A stretch of 12,900 nt of DNA from contig RGRP01000014.1 in assembly GCA_010021145.1 (NCBI GenBank), positions 1 through 12,900 of the forward strand, written 5' to 3'. The stretch is from Candidatus Fonsibacter lacus. Lineage in GTDB: Bacteria > Pseudomonadota > Alphaproteobacteria > Pelagibacterales > Pelagibacteraceae. Shown piece by piece: positions 1-4,753 of this stretch. The notes under the pieces were generated by a model. The model was not told the origin of the DNA and searched no databases. It saw nothing but the letters and a program-made list of their open reading frames with translations. Position numbers and translations under genes: made by a program. The number at the start of each line of letters is the position of its first letter. Positions within the stretch are counted from its first letter, which is position 1.

Positions 1-61
1 AGTAGACAGGCTTTGAATTTAATACTGTCAAAAAAGCTATAACTAGAAGTATTTTTTTCAT
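1..61 (-). CDS. N-terminal fragment of an unidentified exported protein
   Basis: Reading leftward from an ATG at 61-59, the minus strand is open to the window edge and encodes MKKILLVIAFLTVLNSKPVY. This is two lysines followed by a hydrophobic stretch and then a polar region, which is how a Sec signal peptide or N-terminal membrane anchor begins. Only 20 codons are visible, so neither the cleavage site nor the mature protein can be seen and no function can be given. The gene is divergent from the amidase at 159-878, with a 97-base shared intergenic region. It is too short to exclude chance, but the start codon, the lysine-rich beginning and the hydrophobic core fit together well. Confidence 0.55.
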   Translation of the reverse strand, partial: MKKILLVIAFLTVLNSKPVY

Positions 62-71
62 AATCTTAAAA

Positions 72-99
72 TTGTCTATATACAGATATTTTCTATAAT
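72..99 (+). promoter_or_regulatory. sigma-70-type promoter for the amidase gene
   Basis: A -35-like TTGTCT at 72-77 is followed, after a 16-base spacer, by a consensus -10 TATAAT at 94-99. Transcription would begin near 105, leaving a leader of about 55 bases before the amidase start at 159. In such A+T-rich DNA a TATAAT can arise by chance, but the pairing with a good -35 at proper spacing makes this a credible promoter. Confidence 0.5.
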
Positions 100-158
100 T
101 ACATATTTAAAAACACCCAAGAAATTTAATACTTTTTAGTGTATTTTAGGGGTTAAAG

Positions 159-878
159 ATGAAAATTAAATATTTAAGTTCTCCCAACTATATATTCTGC
201 AATAAAAGAAGGAAAATTCATTCAATTGTTATCCATTATACAGGAATGAGATCTTTACAATCAGCGGTAGAAAGACTTATCTCAAAAAAATATGAGGTTA
301 GCAGTCATTATCTTATAGGAAGAACTGGAAAAATTTTACAATTAGTAAAAGATAATAACATTGCATGGCACGCAGGCATTTCAAATTGGTTTAATTTTAA
401 AAACTTAAATAAGACCTCTATTGGGATTGAGCTTGAAAATAAAGGTCATCAATATGGTTACCAAAATTTTTCAAATAAACAAATTAATCAACTTATTAAG
501 ATCTTAGAAATATTAAAAAAAAAATTTAATATTCAAAATATTAATATTATCGGTCACTCAGATATCGCTACAAATAGAAAAAAAGATCCTGGAGAAAAAT
601 TTCCATGGAAAAAACTTTATAAAAAAGATTTAGCGATTTGGCATTCGCTAGATGAAAAATTTATTAATAATTTTAGATTAAAAAAATTAATAAATATTAA
701 CAAAATAAATATGCTTAAAATGATAAAAAAGCTAGGATATTCAAAGGTTTTAACAGCAGGGAGATTAGATAAGAATTTTATAAGAGCTTTTCAAAGAAGG
801 TATAGACAAGAGTTGATCAATGGTATTTTTGATCAAGAATGTTATTTGATCTTAAATAATTTACAAAAATTCATTTAA
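159..878 (+). CDS. N-acetylmuramoyl-L-alanine amidase (AmpD/AmiD family) with peptidoglycan-binding domain
   Basis: This 239-residue protein is a zinc amidase of the Amidase_2 family, which cuts the bond between N-acetylmuramic acid and the L-alanine of the stem peptide. Family zinc ligands are recognisable as His26 (in VIHYT), His133 (in GHSDIA) and Asp143 (in KKDPG). Glu91 and Lys141 fit the catalytic glutamate and lysine of AmpD. A second domain at about 185-238 resembles PG_binding_1 and ends in an AFQRRYRQ-type helix. No signal peptide is visible (it begins MKIKYLSSPN), so it is probably cytoplasmic and involved in recycling 1,6-anhydro-muropeptides like AmpD. The two-domain layout is more like the lipoprotein AmiD, so the name is left open. 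The start is supported by AGGGG at 148-152, six bases upstream. It ends 37 bases before rnpB. Confidence 0.88.
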   Translation: MKIKYLSSPNYIFCNKRRKIHSIVIHYTGMRSLQSAVERLISKKYEVSSHYLIGRTGKILQLVKDNNIAWHAGISNWFNFKNLNKTSIGIELENKGHQYGYQNFSNKQINQLIKILEILKKKFNIQNINIIGHSDIATNRKKDPGEKFPWKKLYKKDLAIWHSLDEKFINNFRLKKLININKINMLKMIKKLGYSKVLTAGRLDKNFIRAFQRRYRQELINGIFDQECYLILNNLQKFI

Positions 879-881
879 TAG

Positions 882-910
882 TTGAATTTTAATTTTCTTT
901 AATATATATT
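882..910 (+). promoter_or_regulatory. promoter of rnpB
   Basis: TTGAAT at 882-887 and TATATT at 905-910 are separated by exactly 17 bases. The -10 ends six to eight bases before the 5' strand of helix P1 of the RNase P RNA (916-918), which is where transcription should start. The fit between an independently located RNA 5' end and the promoter spacing makes this the best-supported promoter in the window. Confidence 0.72.
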
Positions 911-915
911 TAAAA

Positions 916-1281
916 GCGCCAGTTAGTTGAATGGTAGCTTTGATATTTTCAAAGAGGAAAGTCTGGGCTCCACAAGATAACAGTGCCAGCTAATAGCTGG
1001 CGAGGGTGACCTCAGGGATAGTGCCACAGAAAATAAACCGCCTTATCAAGGCAAGGGTGAAAAGGTGTGGTAAGAGCACACCGGGTTTTTGGTAACAAAA
1101 ACCGCATGGAAAACCCCACTGGGAGCAAGACCAAATAGAAACAACATGATTTAAATTTATTTAAATCTAGCCTAATCTTGGGTGAGTTGTTTGGGTTGGT
1201 TGCTCGAGTCTATTGGTGACAATAGACCTAGATAAATTACCGTTTTCAATGACAGAACCCAGCTTACAGACTAACTGGCAA
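916..1281 (+). ncRNA. rnpB: RNase P RNA, bacterial class A
   Basis: This is the catalytic RNA of RNase P, which removes 5' leaders from tRNA precursors. Helix P1 closes the molecule: GCCAGTTAGT at 918-927 pairs perfectly with ACTAACTGGC at 1270-1279. The universal core strand GAGGAAAGTCTGGGCTC lies at 954-970, and its partner region ACAGAACCCAGCTTACAGAC at 1252-1271. P3 is CTTTGA/TCAAAG (938-943/949-954). GCCAGC/GCTGGC (985-990/996-1001) forms a hairpin in the specificity domain. P13 is GGTGTGGTAAGAGCACACC (1064-1082) and P14 follows around 1084-1103. P18 is GTCTATTG/CAATAGAC (1208-1215/1220-1227) closed by a GTGA tetraloop. AGCAAGACCAAATAG begins at 1124. The P16/P17 region holds an A+T-rich hairpin (1148-1155/1160-1167). 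In the P15 loop the tRNA-CCA contact reads GGA (1108-1110) where E. coli has GGU. No terminator is evident after 1281. Confidence 0.97.
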
Positions 1282-1341
1282 TTTAATAACTTCACTTTAT
1301 TTTTATCTATTTATTTTAATTGATATTTAATAATTTTAGTT

Positions 1342-1363
1342 AGAACAAAATAAGAACAAAATA
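1342..1363. repeat. perfect 11-base tandem duplication in the mraZ leader region
   Basis: AGAACAAAATA occurs twice head to tail at 1342-1352 and 1353-1363. It lies 35 bases upstream of a TTGACT -35-like box and downstream of rnpB. The period is close to one DNA helical turn. It could be a small slippage duplication or an upstream binding site, and the sequence alone does not decide. Confidence 0.6.
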
Positions 1364-1397
1364 ATAAAATTAATAATTTAAATAGAGTACTTCTCCA

Positions 1398-1427
1398 TTG
1401 ACTTACTATTATATACCATGTTATCCC
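1398..1427 (+). promoter_or_regulatory. possible mraZ promoter (good -35, poor -10)
   Basis: TTGACT at 1398-1403 is the best -35 match in the 220-base rnpB-mraZ gap. At 17 to 18 bases downstream the only candidates are TTATCC (1421-1426) and TATCCC (1422-1427), which are weak -10 elements and lie inside the MraZ operator. The position is right for an autoregulated dcw promoter. The poor -10 means the real start may lie elsewhere in the A+T-rich stretch 1440-1475, or upstream as read-through from rnpB. Confidence 0.35.
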
Positions 1428-1438
1428 ATGATAACCCA
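1414..1438 (-). promoter_or_regulatory. MraZ operator: three direct repeats with 10-base period
   Basis: Read on the minus strand, 1438-1414 gives TGGGT, five bases, TGGGA, five bases, TGGTA. This is the TGGGN-N5 triplet arrangement described for E. coli MraZ binding upstream of mraZ, with two exact TGGG units and one TGG unit in the same phase. It lies 65 bases upstream of the mraZ start and immediately downstream of the TTGACT box, a fitting place for repression of the whole cluster by its first gene product. The same bases also contain a perfect palindrome, GTTATC-CCAT-GATAAC (1420-1435). The orientation and phasing are seen directly; binding is inferred from the family. Confidence 0.72.
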
Positions 1439-1502
1439 TAAATGATAAATATTAAATATTTTATGAATAAATTTATCGGGAATTTTTTTTTAAAAAAAAT
1501 AA

Positions 1503-1943
1503 ATGTTTATATCAACGTACGAAAACAAGTTAGACAAGAAAGGCAGAGTGTCAGTGCCTGCTAGCTTTAGATCTCATTTATCATCTTTAGGATACAATAG
1601 CGTAATTTGTTACCCTTCATTTACAAATTCATCAATTGAATTTTGCCCTCAAAGCAGAATTGAAAAACTAAGTGACAGTATAGATAGTCTTAGTCCCTTT
1701 GAGGAAAATAGAGATACATTCGCAACTTCAATACTTGCAGACAGTTTTCAATTAAATTTTGACTCTGATGGAAGAGTAGTGCTTCCAAAAAAACTTTTAG
1801 ATCATTCCGGAATTAAAGAAACAGTAGTTTTTGTGGGACAAGGAAAAACATTTCAAATGTGGGAACCTACAAAGTTTTCAAAATTTAGAGAAGAGGCAAG
1901 AAAAAAAGCTAAGACATTAAGATCAGATTTAAAATGGTCTTAA
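1503..1943 (+). CDS. mraZ: MraZ, transcriptional regulator of the division/cell-wall cluster
   Basis: MraZ is a ring-forming DNA-binding protein of the AbrB-like (SpoVT) fold that, in E. coli, represses its own promoter and so the dcw operon. The 146-residue length is normal for the family. The two diagnostic DxxxR motifs are present: DKKGRVSVP (from residue 11) in the N-terminal half and DSDGRVVLP (from residue 87) in the C-terminal half, matching the two tandem domains. Its first residues (MFISTYENKLDKKGRV) align with typical MraZ starts, so the ATG is secure. No Shine-Dalgarno is visible: the bases just before the ATG are a T9-A8 run (1483-1499), and GGGAA at 1478-1482 is too far away. It lies first in the cluster, 37 bases before ftsZ, and downstream of a matching operator at 1414-1438. 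Confidence 0.96.
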   Translation: MFISTYENKLDKKGRVSVPASFRSHLSSLGYNSVICYPSFTNSSIEFCPQSRIEKLSDSIDSLSPFEENRDTFATSILADSFQLNFDSDGRVVLPKKLLDHSGIKETVVFVGQGKTFQMWEPTKFSKFREEARKKAKTLRSDLKWS

Positions 1944-1968
1944 TGAATATTAACAAATAACAATAAAA

Positions 1969-1974
1969 AGGGAG
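1969..1974 (+). promoter_or_regulatory. strong ribosome binding site of ftsZ
   Basis: AGGGAG lies six bases before the ftsZ ATG at 1981. It is the longest anti-Shine-Dalgarno match in the dcw part of the window. Most other genes here (mraZ, rsmH, ftsI, murE, murF, ftsW) show no clear one. It fits the need for FtsZ at much higher copy number than the Mur enzymes. Confidence 0.75.
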
Positions 1975-1980
1975 AAACAA

Positions 1981-3441
1981 ATGACAATAAAAATAAATGT
2001 ACCAGAATTAAGAGAATTAAAACCTAGAATAGTTGTTTTAGGAGTTGGAGGAGCAGGCGGTAACGCTATTAACAACATGATAGATTATGGAATTCAAGGA
2101 GTAGAATTTGTAGCTGCAAATACTGATGCGCAAGCTTTAAAATTTAATAAAGCCGGATGTAAGATTCAACTTGGAACAAATTTAACAAGAGGACTTGGAG
2201 CAGGAGCAAAGTCTGATATCGGACAAGCTGCAGCAGAGGAAACTTTAAATGAATTAATAAATCTTTTACAAGGCGCAAATATGGTTTTCATAACAGCAGG
2301 TATGGGTGGTGGAACAGGAACAGGCGCGGCTCCTGTAATTGCAAGAGCAGCAAAAGATTTAAATTTATTAACAGTAGCCGTTGTAACAAAACCTTTTATT
2401 TTTGAAGGACCAGGAAGATTAAAAGTTGCTGAAAGAGGTTTAGAGGAATTAAAAAAATATGTTGATACTAGTATTATAATTCCTAACCAAAATTTATTTA
2501 AAGTTGCTAATGAGAAAACTACTTTCCCTCAAGCATTTAAAATGGCTGACAATGTTTTAATGCAAGGCGTTAGAGGAGTAACAGATTTAATTGTTAAGCC
2601 AGGTCTTATCAATTTAGATTTTGCTGATATTGAAACAGTAATGAAGGGTATGGGCAAAGCTATGATGGGAACAGGAGAAGCTGAAGGAGATAAGAGAGCA
2701 GTTATGTCTGCAGAAGCAGCTTTATCTAATCCATTAATTGATGATTATTCATTAAAAGGAGCAAAAGGCCTTTTAATTAATATTACTGGTGGCAATGATA
2801 TCACTCTATTTGAGGTGGATGAGGCGGCTAATAAAATAAGAGCAGAAGTTGATCCTTCAGCTGAAATTTTAGTTGGGTCCACATTTGAGGAGTCTTTAGG
2901 TGGAAAAATGAGAGTGTCAATTGTTGCAACTGGTTTAGGAGGCGAAGCAGCTATTAATAATAAACCAGTGGTTAGCATGATGAGACATATTAATAATAGA
3001 AACAATGGATACAGCACTATTTACAATAGACCGCAGCAATCTTTTGTTCCTAATTATACAACTCAAGCAACAGCTCCTCAGGCAATGACTAATGGGGCAG
3101 CAGCACTTGATATGTTTCAGGAAACATCACATGTTGCTGAGATAAATAGCCAGGCGTTAAATCATATGAACGTTCAAGAACAAGCCGCAAATTTAAATGC
3201 TGTTCAAGAACAAAATATTTTATCTCAGGATTTGAGCGTACTAAATGAAAAAGAAAATACGCAAATAGTTGAAGAAGTTACATCTTTTCCTAAACTATTT
3301 TCTGAAGATGAAAATTTAAAAGGCATTACTAATGATAAAGAAGGCTCTTCTCAATTCTTTAAAGATTTAGGACATGATCTTACTGACGCAGAAAAAGCAG
3401 ATTTAGAAATTCCTGCCTTTTTAAGACGTCAAACTAATTAG
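1981..3441 (+). CDS. ftsZ: Cell division protein FtsZ (tubulin-like GTPase)
   Basis: FtsZ polymerises at midcell with GTP to form the Z ring that recruits the divisome. The 486-residue protein is complete. The tubulin signature GGGTGTG is at residues 109-115. GVGGAGGNAIN near residue 21 is the first nucleotide-binding loop. The synergy T7 loop NLDFAD (211-216) keeps both catalytic aspartates, Asp213 and Asp216. The globular domain ends near 322, followed by a spacer of about 150 residues rich in Asn, Gln and Ala. The conserved C-terminal peptide is LEIPAFLRRQ near the end, the alphaproteobacterial form that contacts membrane tethers. A 12-base direct repeat in the spacer encodes VQEQ twice. 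The location is abnormal: ftsZ normally follows ftsQ and ftsA, yet here it lies between mraZ and rsmH. Neither ftsA nor ftsQ is in the window, so a second ftsZ elsewhere cannot be excluded. Confidence 0.98.
   Translation: MTIKINVPELRELKPRIVVLGVGGAGGNAINNMIDYGIQGVEFVAANTDAQALKFNKAGCKIQLGTNLTRGLGAGAKSDIGQAAAEETLNELINLLQGANMVFITAGMGGGTGTGAAPVIARAAKDLNLLTVAVVTKPFIFEGPGRLKVAERGLEELKKYVDTSIIIPNQNLFKVANEKTTFPQAFKMADNVLMQGVRGVTDLIVKPGLINLDFADIETVMKGMGKAMMGTGEAEGDKRAVMSAEAALSNPLIDDYSLKGAKGLLINITGGNDITLFEVDEAANKIRAEVDPSAEILVGSTFEESLGGKMRVSIVATGLGGEAAINNKPVVSMMRHINNRNNGYSTIYNRPQQSFVPNYTTQATAPQAMTNGAAALDMFQETSHVAEINSQALNHMNVQEQAANLNAVQEQNILSQDLSVLNEKENTQIVEEVTSFPKLFSEDENLKGITNDKEGSSQFFKDLGHDLTDAEKADLEIPAFLRRQTN
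3172..3213 (+). repeat. 12-base direct repeat, 30-base period, inside the ftsZ spacer
   Basis: GTTCAAGAACAA occurs at 3172-3183 and again at 3202-3213. The period is 30 bases, so it is in frame and gives a 10-residue protein repeat beginning VQEQ. It lies in the unconserved linker of FtsZ, where length changes are tolerated. A duplication of linker sequence is the simplest explanation. Confidence 0.6.
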
Positions 3442-3468
3442 AGATTAATTAAAGATAAAAATTTTCCT

Positions 3469-3502
3469 ATGTCACTGGAATTTAAACATATTCCAGTGAT
3501 GT
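3469..3502 (+). promoter_or_regulatory. hairpin at the rsmH start codon
   Basis: TCACTGGAAT (3472-3481) pairs perfectly with ATTCCAGTGA (3490-3499) around an 8-base loop. The stem can be extended by wobble and A-U pairs into the AUG at 3469-3471. In an mRNA this A+U-rich, a perfect 10-pair stem carrying the start codon at its base stands out. No T-run follows, so it is not an intrinsic terminator. It could lower rsmH initiation or protect the 3' end of an ftsZ transcript; both are inferences. Confidence 0.6.
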
Positions 3503-4491
3503 CGGAAGACATTGATAGGATATTAACTCCTTATAAATCAGGAATTTATATTGATTGTACTTTTGGTGGCGGAAGTATTACTAGAAAAATATTATCTAAA
3601 AAAAATACAAAAGTTATTTCGATAGATAGAGATAATTTTGTACAGTTATTTTCTAAAGAAATAAGCAAAGAATATAAGCATAGGTTTGAATTTATTATTG
3701 ATAGATTTAGCAATTTAGAAAATATTATAAAAGAACGAAATTTAGAAAAAATTCCTGTTGCAATAATTTTTGATCTTGGACTATCTTCCTTTCAAATTGA
3801 TAATGCTGAAAGAGGATTTTCTTATCGACAGGACGGATTATTAAAAATGACCATGGGAAAAAATAATGTTTCTGCGCATGATATTGTTAATAAACTTGAT
3901 CAAAAAGATTTAAAAAATATTTTTAATTTATTTGGTGAAGATAAAGATTCTGGTTTGATTGCGAAACTAATTGTACAAAAAAGACAGGATAAAGAAATTA
4001 ATTCAACACAAGAATTAGTTGAAATTATTTTAAGAGCTAAAAGATATAAAAACAGCAAATATAACAAAGTAGATTCTTGTGCAAAAATTTTTCAAGCTAT
4101 CAGGATGATTGTAAATCAAGAATTAACTGAACTTTATGAAGGTTTAATTTCAGCGATAAAAAATTTATCTATAGACGGAAAGATAGTTGTTATTACTTTT
4201 CATTCTTTAGAAGATAAAATTGTTAAAAAAGTTTTTGATTTTTTTTCGAATAAGAAAAAAGGAACCTCTCGTTATTTACCTGAAAATAATCAAAATGAAA
4301 ATTTTAATATCTTAGCAATTAAAGATAGAAAACCAATCATACCATCTGAAAAAGAAATAAAAAATAATAATAGAGCGAGATCTGCAAAATTAAGATTTGC
4401 AATCAAAATTCACGATCATTCTTTTCAATTTAAAAGATCTTATTTAAATCTTGAAAAATATTTTCAGTTGGAAGAGGCTATGCATGCGTAA
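3469..4491 (+). CDS. rsmH: 16S rRNA (cytosine-1402-N4)-methyltransferase RsmH (MraW)
   Basis: RsmH uses S-adenosylmethionine to methylate N4 of C1402 in the ribosomal decoding centre. The 340-residue length is slightly above the usual 310-320. Family motifs in order are HIPVM (7-11), the SAM loop YIDCTFGGGS (27-36), the acidic end VISIDRD (49-55), FDLGLSS (101-107), DNAERGFS (111-118), a FQAIRMIVNQEL segment (208-219) and ITFHSLEDKIVK (242-253), and late in the protein a RARSAKLR segment. The usual DGPLDMRMD segment reads DGLLKMTMG (122-130), an unusual loss of charged residues. The start is chosen because HIPVM needs an N-terminus just upstream. There is no good ribosome binding site, and the start codon sits at the base of a hairpin. 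It begins 27 bases after ftsZ and overlaps ftsL by 8 bases. Confidence 0.95.
   Translation: MSLEFKHIPVMSEDIDRILTPYKSGIYIDCTFGGGSITRKILSKKNTKVISIDRDNFVQLFSKEISKEYKHRFEFIIDRFSNLENIIKERNLEKIPVAIIFDLGLSSFQIDNAERGFSYRQDGLLKMTMGKNNVSAHDIVNKLDQKDLKNIFNLFGEDKDSGLIAKLIVQKRQDKEINSTQELVEIILRAKRYKNSKYNKVDSCAKIFQAIRMIVNQELTELYEGLISAIKNLSIDGKIVVITFHSLEDKIVKKVFDFFSNKKKGTSRYLPENNQNENFNILAIKDRKPIIPSEKEIKNNNRARSAKLRFAIKIHDHSFQFKRSYLNLEKYFQLEEAMHA
4473..4477 (+). promoter_or_regulatory. ribosome binding site deciding the ftsL start
   Basis: AGAGG at 4473-4477 ends six bases before the ATG at 4484. It supports that start over the in-frame upstream ATG at 4451, which has no purine-rich site before it and would add eleven residues not expected in FtsL. 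Confidence 0.65.
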
Positions 4492-4753
4492 AAAAATACT
4501 AATCGTTTTATCTATTATTGTTATTGGGACAATATGCGTCTCCTATATTAAGAACAAAACCCGCGATCTTGAAAAGGAAATACTTAAATTAAAGCAGGAA
4601 CAGACAGACTTAGTTGAAAAATTAAAGAATGAAAAATTAGAAAATAATTATCTTGCAGCCCCTGAAAGAGTAAAAAAATTAGCAAACCTGCATTTATCAC
4701 CAGACTATATTGAAATGGATAAAACTAATTTTAAATATTTAAATGAAAAATAA
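4484..4753 (+). CDS. ftsL: Cell division protein FtsL
   Basis: FtsL is a small bitopic divisome protein that, with FtsB and FtsQ, links to and activates the FtsW-FtsI septal synthase. The chosen start gives 89 residues: a very short basic cytoplasmic end (MRKK), one membrane segment at about 5-21 (ILIVLSIIVIGTICVSY), then a lysine/glutamate-rich coiled-coil stretch to about residue 56. A LAAPERVKKLA region follows, the typical end of alphaproteobacterial FtsL where the helix meets the ER/AxxLG-like segment. Sequence conservation of this family is low, so the call rests mainly on topology and on the invariant place between rsmH and ftsI. It overlaps rsmH by 8 bases and ftsI by 11 bases, suggesting coupled translation. 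Confidence 0.85.
   Translation: MRKKILIVLSIIVIGTICVSYIKNKTRDLEKEILKLKQEQTDLVEKLKNEKLENNYLAAPERVKKLANLHLSPDYIEMDKTNFKYLNEK

Noticed and set aside
1148..1167. GATTTAAA/TTTAAATC hairpin as a separate element
   Set aside because: It falls within the P16/P17 region of the RNase P RNA and is explained as one of its variable arms.
1447..1461. AAATATT-A-AATATTT palindrome in the mraZ leader
   Set aside because: It is wholly A+T in A+T-rich DNA and likely by chance, with no link to a known operator.
1483..1499. T9-A8 inverted run before mraZ as a terminator
   Set aside because: It has no G+C stem and lies three bases before a start codon. It is more likely an unstructured A+T-rich leader, though it explains the missing ribosome binding site.
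879..1502. Search for tRNA genes, CRISPR repeats or mobile element ends in the non-coding region
   Set aside because: Apart from rnpB, its promoter, the tandem repeat and the mraZ regulatory region, no cloverleaf, regularly spaced repeats or terminal inverted repeats were seen.
2745..3017. Minus-strand open frame of 90 codons inside ftsZ
   Set aside because: It is entirely opposite the conserved GTPase domain of ftsZ, has no recognisable motif or ribosome binding site, and its frame openness follows from ftsZ codon use.
3472..3499. Hairpin as an intrinsic terminator after ftsZ
   Set aside because: No T-run follows the stem, and it lies inside the rsmH coding region.
4451..4483. Upstream in-frame start for ftsL
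   Set aside because: It would add eleven residues (MKNIFSWKRLC) encoded entirely within rsmH, with no ribosome binding site; AGAGG at 4473-4477 fits the ATG at 4484 instead.
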